A stretch of 64,000 nucleotides of DNA, from assembly GCA_948567375.1 (NCBI GenBank), contig OX419762.1:42265034-42329033 (forward strand), read 5' to 3'. Positions within the stretch are counted from its first letter, which is position 1. Each line of letters starts with the position of its first letter. This DNA comes from Lunularia cruciata (taxonomy: Eukaryota > Streptophyta > Marchantiopsida > Lunulariales > Lunulariaceae). A model generated the notes under the pieces. The model did no database searches, was not told where the DNA came from, and was given only the letters and a program-made list of their open reading frames with translations. Both the position numbers and the translations under genes were made by a program. Below are positions 47,591 to 58,402 of this stretch, piece after piece.

Positions 47591-48049
47591 CCTCTCTTCT
47601 CTCGAAAATTTCTGCCACTCTCTTCAAATCCCCCGCAAACTTCCCCCTTGAAATCTTTTTGTATTTTCTGAAAAAACCTCAGCCCTTCTCTGTCTCCGCA
47701 CTTCTCCCGACAAAACAAGGTAGCCAAACCACACCCAAGACATATCATCCTAAATCCCTGTTCGTTACAACAAACAAAAGAGAAAGAAAATTTATCACAC
47801 CAAAAGCCTCAAGGGTACACGTGGGCTATTTTCCCGACGACACCGGTGTTGTGGGGAAAGTATTCTATGGGTTGCATTGGTCCTTTTTGATGTAATAGAG
47901 AAACCGGGAGAATAGTATGTAAATGTATTTAAGAGTGCTAGTTGCAAGCACTGTTAGCTTCCTAGGTAGAAACTTGCTAATTGCTATAATAGTGGAGGTC
48001 ACTTCTGTTGGGCTATGGCAGGATTTTTGAGAGTTGACAGATGAGTAGG

Positions 48050-50900
48050 AAGTTTGGGCCTGAGGCTTGGAGAGGATCCGAGGCTTGAGCAGTAATGTTT
48101 CTTCAAAACTTGGGAGTTATTTTGTTATTGTAAGGAAGGAGAAAAGAAAAGAATTCAGAAACAAGGAAACAAAATTTTGTGACTACATGAACAAGAACTT
48201 TGGGAGGTTGGTGTTTGCAGGGGAATAGGACAAAAATAAAAGTCAGCTGAAACTCAAGAGGGGTGGGGCTTTGGGAAGAAAACATGAGAGAGAGAAAAAT
48301 GCAGCATCAAGAGGACAAAAGAGAGAGGAGGAGGAGTATCAAAAGGGGATTTTCTGAGAAGGGATTGAGAAGGTTTTAGGAGTGATAGAGGATTATTGAG
48401 TTCGTTGGTTTGGGAGTGACAAGATTATTGAGTTTGTTTTGAGAGTGATAGAGGATTATTGAGAAGGTTTTGCAAGTGATAGAGGATTATCAAGAAGGTT
48501 TAGTTGGGAGGACAGAAAAATGGGAAGGGAGTTTGGGATGATAGTGAATGATTGAAAGGCGCTTGTTGACAAGAGAATTAAAGTATTGAGAGAGGATTAG
48601 TGACATGGGTTTTAGTAGCAACAAGGAAAAGAAGGAGAAGGGAATCGATAGGAGCAGAGGTAGGAGTTTTGAGATATAGTGAAGAATAGTAGGAAGTAAA
48701 ACGGATATTCATTGAGGACAGGAAATAATGAAGGATTAGGAAGGAAAGGAGGGGATAGAGTATTTTGATGGGTTTTGCAGGACAAAGAAGTCTTAAAGAG
48801 GTTTTGCAGGAATTCAAAGGAAGTATCAAAAGAGTTGGGTTTGTAGAACAGAGAAGTGAAGAATGCGACAAAATCTCAAAGATTTTGCAAGACAGTGAAC
48901 TCTCAAAAGGAGTGTTGAGTTGGAAGGACGGATGATCAAAGAGTTTATCAAAAGGAGAGTTGAGTGGGAAGGAGATATGATCAAAGAGTGTTTTTTTTAA
49001 AAGATAGAGAGTATCAAAAGGGTTTTGAGTTGGAAGAGCTAAAGGTCAAGAAGGTTCTCTTGAAAGAGAGAAGGATCTTAAGGAGGGTTTTGATAGAAAA
49101 GTGAAGGAGGATATAGAGATTTTGGGAACAGGACAAGAAATATTGAAGGAGAAAATTCTGGAAAGAAGGTCTGGATGGGAAAGGAATATCAAGGAATAAG
49201 GAAGAGAGAAGGAGTTGTTTGCTGCATTTGGGTGGAGGACAAGAACTAGCAGTAGATTTTTTGGAGGGAAGAGGATGTGTTATTTGGCTATGTGTCGGAC
49301 TGTTTTAGGTGGAACTCGTACACTGACAAGAGGAGGAGGAGGAGATGGTTGTGGGGCTGTATCCTCTATGTTGTCTTGGAAGAGTTGTTTCACTAAACAT
49401 AAAATGGAGTGCTTGCAGGGAGGATTTGACCAGCTGCTAAAGGCCTGCAGAATGAGAGACTGCTGATTATTTGCTGCCGGTGATGTTTGTAATTTAAACA
49501 AGCTGGGTTGTGAGATGCAGAGGAAAGAAAGAAATGTTGAGCAGGGTTTACCTTAGTCTCAGCTGTGACACTTAGGCTTAGAAGTGCTTGACTTCCACTT
49601 GCTGGAGGGCTGCATTAGTCAAGATCAAGGACCGGCTGATTAAATTTTGTAGAATGACAGACGGACAAAATCCAAGGAGGTGTATATAGGGAGGTGTATA
49701 TAGAGTAGTTTCCAAGAGGTGGTCTAAAAACCAGTAAGTAGGATTCTGAACAAAGACAAGCAAAAAGGGATTGGAAAGGAATATGCAGAAATTGAATGTT
49801 TGAACCCAGACAACAAGTATCTTTGACGTTTCCACTTTAGTCCTTGCTTCAAAATCCGTGTATTGTTTTTTGTCCAATCAAGCTGCATAGATAAAATTGG
49901 CATCCACCTTGCCTTCAGTGCAATATAATCAAGGATGTTGGATCTTTCCACTCTTTGCAAACATCTTCCAAGCCCCACTCACTAGATCATTGTTTGTAAT
50001 TTTATCCTGTATGTTTGTATAACAATTTGAATGGCATGGCTGAGAGCCCATAGGTTCATTGGGATCCTCATTGAGACAAGAACATCAGCCATGGTCTGGT
50101 TTGATTGACACCCACTCACATATATGGCTGTTGTTGGAGGCATTTGGCATTTGTATCTCCTTACATGCTCATTGCCCTTAACATCATAAACGGGACTGAA
50201 CTACTCATCATTTTTGATTGCTTCATCATCTCATATTTTCTTCAAGCTCCTTGTGGCATCTCTATCCACCTCTCCATGAAAATCCTATCCACTTTTCTTT
50301 GGGCTCCTTGCTGCCAACATTCAATGAGTTGCTCCACAAAAGCCTTCATAGTTAGTCAGGACTTTCCCTTGAAGAGCTCATAGATCATGGCCCTACTTTT
50401 TTTCTTGTTGATGAAAGTGTGAATGATAGAAAGGAGAGGGATTAGCTAAAGGTCTGGAAAGCAAGGGAAGGAATTAAAGTGCAACAAATGGAAGGAAAAC
50501 CAAGGCTGCAGATACAGAGAGTCGGGAGTAACACATGGAGATCAGGAAATGCATGGAGAAGACACATGTCTATCAAAGAGTGAATCAAGAAAGAGTGAAT
50601 TTTAGGAAATAGAGATAGCGGATTCATTCAGTCAGTCAGGAACATGGGAGGGTACAGGAGGAAATATCGAACAATGAACTATCAAGAGAGAAGGGAGTTC
50701 AGTCAGGAACAGCAAGGAGAAGTTGAGGATCAAAGGAGGGCCAAACAGAAAAATTAGGAGGTAGGAGAAGAGCCTTTCAAGAAGAAAAAGAAGCAGGAAA
50801 GGAAAGCAAGCGGGAGAAGTATTTTCCAGAGAATAGAGGACGAGAAATTTGTAAGCAAGGTGAAGGGTTTTTTGAGTGTAAGGAATAAAAAATTAGTTGT
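48050..50900. other. Purine-rich stretch of G LTR with degenerate short repeats
   Basis: G/A-rich on the plus strand. 48383-48505 holds four loose ~41-bp repeats built on GTGATAGAGGATTATTGAG. 49678-49706 holds two copies of GGAGGTGTATATA, a possible doubled TATA element. The open frames here (such as 48578-48871 minus, 49215-49466 plus, 50105-50383 plus) show no motif I recognise. Confidence 0.5.
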
Positions 50901-51246
50901 AACGGGATCATTTCTTTTCTTATTGAACAGTTGCTTAGAACTTAGAAGAGGTCATTATCCTGGTCTGAAGCTACTTGGTTTCATCAATTGGAGTTGCACA
51001 TTGTGGTGCTTGATCTTTGGTGAGCAATGCATGATTCTTGGTGTTGTTGAACCAATCCAATTTTCTTTTGGTAATGAGCAACATGTGAAAGGGAATTTTG
51101 TCTTGGGTGTTTCCATTCCAATTCTTGTAGACTGAACATACCACGAACCTGGTGGCACTGGGTTGAATCTGGCCAAATAACTTGTGGCCTATAATAGAAA
51201 CCCCACCAGATCCAAAGAATACAACCCCAAATAATAATAGAGCAAT

Positions 51247-51284
51247 CTAAGCACAAGCAGCTAGGTGCCCGGTGCACTCTCGAG
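51247..51284 (-). repeat. Right arm of 38-bp inverted repeat
   Basis: Reverse complement of 44846-44883 with two mismatches. It ends 20 bp from the element edge at 51304. Confidence 0.9.
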
Positions 51285-51308
51285 ACCAAACAATGCTCGT
51301 GACATAAG

Positions 51309-51326
51309 TGGCAACCATGCTGGGGA
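51309..51326 (+). other. Degenerate primer binding site of element G
   Basis: TGGCAACCATGCTGGGGA aligns with the TGGCGCCGTTGCCGGGGA type of site (tRNA-Asp type in Athila-like elements) with several changes. It is four bases inside the LTR end. Confidence 0.45.
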
Positions 51327-51461
51327 ATCTCAAGGCTTGTGCTTAGGCGTTAGTAGCAGATTGGAGCTAAGGCAGGCGATAGAAGCAGATTAGAGCTGAG
51401 TCGTGCATTAGTAACAGATTTGAGCTAGGGAACAGATGGCACCAAAATCTTCATCTTAGCT

Positions 51462-52480
51462 ATGTCAAGGGAGCAAGAGATTTTGCTGATAGTCATAGCA
51501 GCCATGAGAGCCATGAAGGATCAAGTTGAGGAAAGAGATAGGAGGAAGCCACAATCTTCCCAAGTCACAAAGTGTCTCCGTGCAATGGTGGACCATCAAG
51601 GTGAGTTTGATGGTAAGGATGTGACTAGATACTTGGTCTATTGGAGAGAAGTTAAACTTCATGACCTTGATGAGAAGATTGCCATCGTGAGGTTCCCTAC
51701 ATTGGTGGAGGTCAAGATCAGGAAGGTGGTTGAAGGTTTAGTTGAAGAGGCTATGACATGGGAGGAGTTCTCACAGATGTTGAAGGAAGAGTTCCTATTG
51801 CAAGATGCGGATCAGGTCACTCAAGCCATGTTCTTGGACTGAGTGAACTATAGGAGCAAGGGAGTGGGGCCACAAGATCTCCTAAGGAGGTTTAATAAAA
51901 GGTTAGGTCAGTTGTCTAACTATGAAGCTAAGGCAATTAAATTACAGAGGTCCAACTATTTTTTATGAGCTGTAGATAGCCGTCTATGAGATGAGTTGGA
52001 GTATGCACTTAATTTACTTCAGCCTGATCGTCTAGGAATTGTTGAGTGGAAGAAGATTGAGGAGGCTGTTATCTGGGTGAGCTGTAGGAGGAGACATGAA
52101 AAGCTAGATGAGGAAGCGATAGCCAAGGCACCTATTTAGAGCAGCTTTGTTGAATCCAGCAGAGAGAAGGTGGAATAGCAGGCAAACAAGGTGGTCAAAG
52201 ATGGAGCAATTGATGAGATTTCACGATTGATGGAAGGGCTGAAGAATCTGACCATAAAGGTCGACCAACTGCAGAGTGGGAGTAGCACTACAGAAATAGG
52301 TGGAGAGAGGAGGCAGCCCTATGGGTGCATGTGGTGTGACAGTAAGAGTCATACCAAAAGAGAATGCTAGGAGCTATTGAAAGCATTGTGCAAATAGCTG
52401 GTGAAATTTGTTGGAGAACCAAGAATGAAGAAAATAGCATTCTACGATACCAATCCTACTGAACGGGTAACAGAGGGAGC
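51462..52480 (+). pseudogene. G gag
   Basis: 51462-51842 is open (126 aa: LRAMVDHQGEFDGKDVTRYL, then EAMTWEEFSQMLKEEFLLQD), a typical gag core. The TGA at 51840 stands where Trp fits (LD-stop-VNYRS), and the frame continues with ELEYALNLL. A zinc knuckle CMWCDSKSHTKREC follows near 52330 (C-x2-C-x4-H-x4-C, ending before a TAG). Confidence 0.75.
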
Positions 52481-53599
52481 ATGAAGGCTTTGCTTGAAAG
52501 TCACATGGGCAAATGGGGAGTGGGCATGGTTGTTGCTGCCTTTGAACCTAGTGTGTACAAAATAGTAAGCGAGAGGAAGAAAAGTGCAGATTTAGGTGAG
52601 GTGGAGAAGAAAAGACTTACAGAGTAGGTTCGGAGGAAATTAGGATGGGATGCACCAGTTGCAATAATGGCTATCACCACAGAGGTTGGTGCTACTTGGG
52701 ATGCAATGATTGAGGAGAAGAGGAAGGCTGATCAGCAGGCAGAAATTGAAGGGCAAGCAAAGGAGAAACAACAACGAGTGGAACCGGAGAGAAGGCAGAT
52801 CAGAAGGAAGGAGGTATAGTTTAGTGTGAGATCTCCAAGAAAAGGACCAGCTTGGTTAATGAGTCATGACGTAGAGATGGAGCTTGATCCTAAGGAGATT
52901 GCTAAGAAATTTTGGAAGCAAGAGATGAGAGGATTCACAAATGAAGAATTCTTTGGAAGCTTGTGGAAGGATGTGCATGATCTTATCCTGGCCAAGGCAA
53001 AGAAGAAATGGTTCTACAAGGGGGGTCCTCATACGTCCTTGGTGTATGAGGATGGAAGCGAGGCGGATGAGGAAGTTAGTACTTATGGCTTAGAGCTTCA
53101 ACAAGAAAATTCAGAAGATGATACCAAGGAAGCACATGTCTATGATGCTGCTCTTGAGGAGGAAAGACCTTGTGTGCCCTTGTCCAAAGAGGTGCAAGAT
53201 TCCTTTTGGGCAAGAAGCTGCAACAAATGTGAGATCAAGATGCAAGGTGTGAGGCATCTAGTGAGAGCATTGATCGACTCAAGGTCTGAAGTTAACCTCA
53301 TGTCAAAGGCTATCTATGAAGAAGTTCATTGGAAGAGCAACATTGACTGGAAGGTAAACTTGGTGAACAAAACCAAGAATGCCTTGTGTGGAGCTTGTTC
53401 TGATGTCAAGATTAAGATAGGGAATGTAGTAGAACCGATCAACATGTTTGTGCACGATACTTTACCTTATCCGGTCATACTAGGACAGCCTTTCATCACT
53501 CAATTTAGGATGGAAACCAAGGTCCTGAATGATGAGACTCATGTGGCAAAGGTTAGAAGTCAGAATGGGGCAAGAATAGTGCAACTCCCTTCTATTTAG
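52481..53599 (+). pseudogene. G protease with long N-terminal linker
   Basis: 52826-53599 is open for 257 codons. The first ~140 residues are a charged linker. The retropepsin follows: ALIDSRSEVNLMSKAIYEE, with D-S-G changed to D-S-R, then YPVILGQPFITQF as the conserved C-terminal turn. The catalytic Asp is retained; the Gly loss should abolish activity. The same D-S-R change is seen in Aplus, consistent with a common GGN to AGN-type transition. Confidence 0.75.
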
Positions 53600-55260
53600 C
53601 CGGACAGCAATAGGAACAGGAGAGAGTTGAGAGATCCGGAAAAGCCCATTGGAAGGTGGGGTTTCCACTAGGCGCCTTGGCAGGGAAGGTAGAAGAATGA
53701 GGTGCCATATACAGTATTCCACTGCAGAAAATCAGCGAGTAGGACTGTTTTGATAGAACCTACGTTGGAGTCCAGGGAGATAGGACTGCTTGCTTTGTGC
53801 ATGTAGAGAGCACATCAAAAAATTTGTAGAAAAGGATGAGAAAGAAGGAGAAAGTTCTGAAATAGCAAAATGGAAGAGGGCGAGGCTATCATTGGAGTGT
53901 TGGAAGATCAAAGAGAAGGCAAGTTGATCCAGGAGGTGATTAGTGCAATAGAGAAAGAAGATTCGATGATTGAGATAGGGAAGGGACTTTATGATCCACT
54001 TTTTGAATTGGTTCATGAAGTAGAGTGCAATACCAAGTACAAATTGGTGCACAAGAAGGCTCGTCCCATTTCTGTTCCATTATCATTGGATGCATCAGAT
54101 TTGTTGTGAAGAACTAGAGAAGAACCAAGGTTGAGGAAGGTGGAAAATATCAGCCATTCTTTTACTAAGGAGACCTTGGCAGAACTTACAATTGGAGGGG
54201 ATAGATAGCTCATGGAGGTTGAGCACCAAGCATTCAAGGAGATGATTGGTAAGTGTGGAAAAGCTTTTGCTTTCAAGATTGAGGAGATTGGATGTGTGAA
54301 TCCACAGGAAATCAAACCAATGATTATATTCATAGTTCCGCATGTGCCATGGGATTTCAGACCAATACCCGTGCCAAAGGCGCTTTTGCCTCAATTGATA
54401 GACCTGTTGAAGGAAAAGGTCAGAGCCAAGATTTTGGAGCCATCAAAAGCACCGTACTCAAACCGCTGGTTAATGGTCAAAAAGAAGAACGGCAAGCTGT
54501 GATTCATATAGGATATGCAACCGCCAAACAAGGTAACAATTCAAAATTCTAGTGTAAGACCGGCTGTAGATGATTTTACTGAGGAGTTTGCAAGGAGGGT
54601 CATCTACTCTATTAGGGATTTGTAATCAAGGTATGATCAATTTCAGCTTGCTAAAAAGATATAACCACCATGCAAACCCCACTAGGCTTGATGCACATGT
54701 GCACTCTTCCGATGGGAGCTATCAACTCGGTGGCACATATGCAAAGTGCTATGAATTGTATTTTGCAGACTTTCATTCTTGATAAGACCCATCCATTCCT
54801 TGATGACATACCTATTAAGGGTAGCACAATGAGTGAGAAGGACAAGACCTTGCTGAATGGCAGTATAAGAAGGTTTGTCTTGGATCACATTCAAGATGCA
54901 GAGGCTATATTGAAGCGGCTAATAGAGGTGAGAGTGACTCTTTTTGAGGAGAAGTCAGCGTTTGGACTTGGTGAGATACTGGTTGTAGGTCATATGTGTG
55001 GTTCATATGGCTGAAAACCAAATCTAGAGAAAGTGGATACTATTGGGAAGACCAGGGATTGTTCCTTGGTTCAAGAGGTAAGGTGGTGCTTAGGAGCATG
55101 TGTTTTCTATTGCATTTGGATACCGGATTTTGCTCATATTGCAGAGCCCCTTTACCAACTTTTGAGAAAGAGAATCAAGTTTGTTTGGAGACCATAACAT
55201 TCCATTGCTATGAAGAGGCTGAAGGAAGCACTATAGAACTCGCTGGTACTTCATCCGCTT
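53600..55260 (+). pseudogene. G reverse transcriptase
   Basis: 54212-54502 is open with the RT N-terminal pattern (PIPVPKALLPQLIDLLKEKV, then SNRWLMVKKKNGK). 54670-55014 gives TPLGLMHMCTLPMGAINSV, then FLDDIPIKG (catalytic xxDD kept). The two parts are in different frames, so at least one frameshift separates them. Confidence 0.8.
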
Positions 55261-55992
55261 GACAATGGTTGTGGCCTATCAATCATAGTAACAATGGATT
55301 TGAGCCCCTATGCTATTGGATGGGTTCTGGGCCAAGAAGTTGAGAATGGTAGTAGATATGCAGTAAGGTTTGGAGCAAGAATCTTCACTAAGCGGCAACG
55401 AAGGTACCCTCAAATCAAGTGGGAGTTGTGGGGTGCCAAGATAGCATTAAGGCAAGATAGGAATGCTTGATTGGTGCTTATGTCATCCTAGAAATAGATT
55501 GCTTACCTCTACTAGGGATGATCACCAATTGTGATACTCCAAATATTGTGATGTAACATTGGATAGCTTTCATTTGAATGTTTAATCCAAAGCTGAGACA
55601 TGTAGTTAGAAAGGACAATCTAGAAGTTGAAATACTATCTAGAGCAGGCTATGATGACATTGAAAGTGGCTGTAGAGTTGATACCCATGAGATAGATCAA
55701 AATCTACCCTTTAGAGAAGAATTATATTCTGATGATCTTCTTGTTGTTGAAAGATATCTTAGTTCTTTAGAGAAGAACTCAAAGTGGACCAAAGAGGCAT
55801 TTGAGAAGATTAGAAGAAAATCAGGCAAATTCTTGTTGAAGGAGGTGTATCTTTGGCAAAGGCCCAAGAACCATGATGGAATTCCATTGGGAGTGGTGGG
55901 AGATGAAGAGACAAAGCAGAAGGTACTACAAGAATTGCATGATGCAGAGGCTGGAGGTCATTGTGGAGTTCAATGTACGTATGAGCGTGTTC
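55261..55992 (+). pseudogene. G RNase H end and integrase zinc-binding start
   Basis: RNase H sequence lies at about 55270-55500. 55578-55997 is open (139 aa): NPKLRHVVRKDNLEVEILSR corresponds to the 'N..ADALSR' end of RNase H, and LHDAEAGGHCGVQCTYER is the H-x-H start of the integrase zinc domain. The stop comes from the E LTR fragment that truncates the frame. Confidence 0.75.
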
Positions 55993-56100
55993 TGTAACAC
56001 CTATTTGTGCATGTGTGTGGTATTGTGATATTTAGCTTGGTATTACAAGTACTTAAGAGATATTATTTATATAGAGATAAAGGATGGTTCTATATTAGTC
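55993..56100 (+). mobile_element. 5' fragment of family E LTR
   Basis: 108 bp from TGTAACACC to TATATTAGTC, closely matching the first 108 bp of 24823-25511. It joins G integrase to H protease, so it marks a rearrangement breakpoint. It retains TGT where the two solo LTRs have TAT. Confidence 0.85.
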
Positions 56101-56700
56101 TTGAAACTCATCCACCACATCCTTCAATTTCTCAGGAATTTGTCCAGCGAGTTGTGCACTCTGGACTTCTCTTATTAGACCCATAAAACATCTATCGGTC
56201 TTATAGATAGTTGTCGTCCCTACGACATATAGAGGTAGTTTCTTCCTGTGTGATTTTTCTTTAACCCCAATGATTGACCATTGGTGGGTTCTCACTACTT
56301 TCTTCCTCCAATCCACCATTGGGTTGTACTGCTCCATCCATGGCATGCCTAAAATTGCATCATAACGGGCTAATTGTATCACTCGTCACTCAATTGCTTC
56401 CTAATATTCTCCTACAGAGAGGGTTACTCGTCTAGGTAATGATTCAATCCTCTCTGTTTGCCCATTTGGTAACTCTACTTCTTCACTTCCATCTCTCTCT
56501 AGATCCATTCCCAAGCTTATTGCAACGGAGAGCGAGAGAAAAAATTCTCTGTTGCTCCCGGATCTATTAATACTCTCACTTGATTACCTTCTAGGATTCC
56601 ATTCATAACAATCAATTGTGAGGTTGCCTTTCGGGATCTTTGGGCATTATTCTTCTTCCTTCCCTCGCTTCTCTACTTCCTTATTGAGCCAGTAAGGCCG
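56101..56700 (-). pseudogene. H protease
   Basis: VRVLIDPGATENFFS lies at about 56545-56590, a retropepsin site with D-P-G-A in place of D-S-G-A. 56095-56382 is open with the C-terminal turn AILGMPWMEQYNPMVDW and the pre-RT linker ending LKDVVDEFQ, a match to 'P..L..l..eF.DvF'. Frames between the two parts are broken. Confidence 0.75.
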
Positions 56701-56710
56701 CGAGGTACAT

Positions 56711-57730
56711 TTACTGGCAATCTTCATTTTCCAAAGTGGTTTCCACCTCCTCCTCTTCAATGTGCCTCTCCATGTTGTTCAAAGATCGCCTATACGAAGG
56801 CCAAGGGCCTCTAGGGAAACGAGTGCAACAATTGGTAGATATGTGCCCAATACGGCCACAATTGTAACAACGGCGTTGTTCTCCTCGAGTCCCTTCTCCT
56901 CGTGGGACTCCATCTCTTTGTTCTTCTACCCGTCCCCGCTCTCCTTGAAGCGGCCGTGCTCCTCGATCCCGGAATCGAAGTTTGCCCAATTCCGTCGGTA
57001 CTGGTCCACCCATGTGTGGCATTTCTGCCCGATAATGTTGAGGTGGAACTACTCCTTCACCTCCACCTAATGCTCCGGCTATTCTCTGCGCACAAGCAAT
57101 AGCTTCAAATACCGTGCGAGGGTTTTGCACCATGACTTCTTGGCGAATTCGCTCTTTCAACCCTCGTTTGAAATTGTCGAGAGCCTCTGCTAGACTCATG
57201 TCGGTAATTGCGACTTGTAGATCCAGAAATGCCTCCACATACTCTTGTATGCTATTCTTCTGTCTCAATCCTCATAGTCGGGTTCGAGCCATCTGCATAG
57301 AATCCACCGACTGGAAATTCTTGAGCAGTCCTTCTTGCATTGCTGTCCATGGGACCTCCCTTCTCTCTGCCAGCATGGATCGTTCCCAAGCATCATACCA
57401 TGTGAGGGCTTTACCGGTCAAGTACCCACATGCAAACATGCCTGCAGCATGCTCTGTGATCTTTGTTGAGAACAATCAAAAATATCGATTCATTCTCGAG
57501 ATCCAATTCTCCACTACTCCCATCGTACGCTGCTCCTTGTAAGGCTCGATGTTGCAGGTCTTCTTCATCCGGAGTAGCAATGTGGCTTCATCGTTGATAG
57601 GGTTCGTAGGCACGGGTGCCTCTCCAAGTACTTCAGTCGCAGGTACTGGGGTTTGAGACGGCTCTTCTTCTTGCATGGTTTGATCGTTCTTGAGGATCTG
57701 CACTTGACTTTGCAATGTCTCCATGGTCAT
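56711..57730 (-). pseudogene. H gag
   Basis: Open pieces: 57476-57730 (N-terminal, start ATG at 57728-57730), 57272-57475 (GKALTWYDAWERSM, a gag core motif) and 56711-57268 (185 aa). The last continues the core (QKNSIQEYVEAFLDLQVAIT) and ends with an intact knuckle CYNCGRIGHISTNC. The last two pieces are in one frame apart from a stop near 57270. This is the best-kept gag of the window. Confidence 0.85.
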
Positions 57731-57832
57731 CTTAATCTCTCAAAATTCATTCAACATCCCTTGCATTCCTTGCACCAGCTCTTGCAACTGCGGATCCATG
57801 GTTCCTGCAACACCCAATTGCTAACGTCTACT

Positions 57833-58262
57833 TCAATACAGAGTCAATATAATCACTCTGGAAGGTGCACGAACTATCGGAACTACCATTGGGACCTCAG
57901 AAGCTATCACTCGTTGATAATACTCCTCACCAAAATTCCTAACCACAAAATCTCTAAACATCAATTTCGGCCTCACTACATAAAGGATTTCTACTTGAGT
58001 GTTGAAAAGGAGAGGATTTGGGACATTCATATCCATATTATCATAATAGAATGTAGATCGTCAAATCCCACTCTCTGTCATATATCACCACAGGTAGAAT
58101 CACCGGGTTTGGTGAGTTCATCACTCTGTCCATGAATTCCGCACCAAAGTGATAAACTAGCGATACTCTCATCTGCTCACGCTGGATGTACATGACCTTG
58201 ATGTGGAATGGGTTTGAGAATGGAAAGCTAGGTGCGGGAAATTGTCCCCCCGGTGCATCCAT
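57833..58262 (-). pseudogene. H leader ORFs: duplicated ~60-residue domain
   Basis: Two frames lie between primer site and gag. 58041-58262 reads VMYIQREQMRVSLVYHFGAE followed by FMDRVMNSPNPVILPVV; 57833-58036 reads ILYVVRPKLMFRDFVV, then NFGEEYYQRVIASEVPMVVP. They align along their length (x-x-Y-V/I, FG-x-E, RV, S-x-P-V, PVV), so they look like an internal duplication. They are in different phases, so a frameshift or two ORFs is possible. No known domain recognised. Confidence 0.5.
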
Positions 58263-58389
58263 CCCATCCGCTCTCTAAAGTCCTTCCTAAGTCTAGCGAT
58301 TACTCTATGTTCCCCACCTCAAATTACTCAGTTTCAGTAGTTCGTGCTATTCCAAGAGGGGTGATCCACTCTCTTGGACTAGAACACTC

Positions 58390-58401
58390 GCTCTGATACC
58401 A
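58390..58401 (-). other. Primer binding site of element H (initiator Met tRNA type)
   Basis: TGGTATCAGAGC on the minus strand, a perfect match to the common plant site, one base inside the LTR edge. Confidence 0.9.
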
Positions 58402-58402
58402 T

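Larger units (their letters stand above)
46239..47895 (+). other. Overlapping open frames across the minisatellites
   Basis: Frames 46239-46907, 46603-47229, 47139-47651 and 47413-47895 are open and overlap in two phases. They encode repeats such as SHFEIPLLVQAQPCTL. The overlap, repeat origin and absence of any domain make them unlikely proteins. They are listed because they are the longest open frames of the G LTR. Confidence 0.4.
44829..51304 (+). repeat. Probable 6476-bp 5' LTR of element G
   Basis: Starts TGTCGCGGGG and ends GCTCGTGACA, and is followed by a degenerate tRNA-Asp-type primer site and the G gag on the same strand. The flanks (TCCGG left, TAAGT right) do not match, which argues against a free-standing transposon and fits a 5' LTR whose partner lies elsewhere. 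Unusually, the two ends carry a 38-bp inverted repeat. Contents: an ordinary stretch to 45400, a pyrimidine-rich region with minisatellites (45400-47700), a purine-rich region (48050-50900), then ordinary sequence. No second copy is in the window, so the assignment is not proven. Confidence 0.5.
51305..55992 (+). mobile_element. Internal region of gypsy element G, truncated in integrase
   Basis: Gag, protease, RT, RNase H and the first part of integrase follow in gypsy order on the plus strand. The element is cut at 55992 by an E LTR fragment, so the integrase core and 3' LTR are missing. Stops are frequent but long open segments remain. Confidence 0.8.
56101..58402 (-). mobile_element. Internal region of gypsy element H, truncated after protease
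   Basis: Read on the minus strand from its LTR at 58403: primer site, leader ORFs, gag, protease, then a break at the E fragment at the start of RT. RT, RNase H, integrase and the 3' LTR are absent. Confidence 0.8.

Noticed and set aside
46239-47895. Long Pro/Ser-rich protein resembling a cell-wall extensin
   Set aside because: The frame rotates through the 46-bp repeats and overlapping frames are equally open. There is no signal peptide and no Ser-Pro3-5 pattern.
44829-51304. DNA transposon bounded by inverted repeats
   Set aside because: Immediate flanks (TCCGG and TAAGT) are not a target duplication, the ends are TG and CA, and a primer-site-like sequence and gag follow on the right. Kept as an alternative only.
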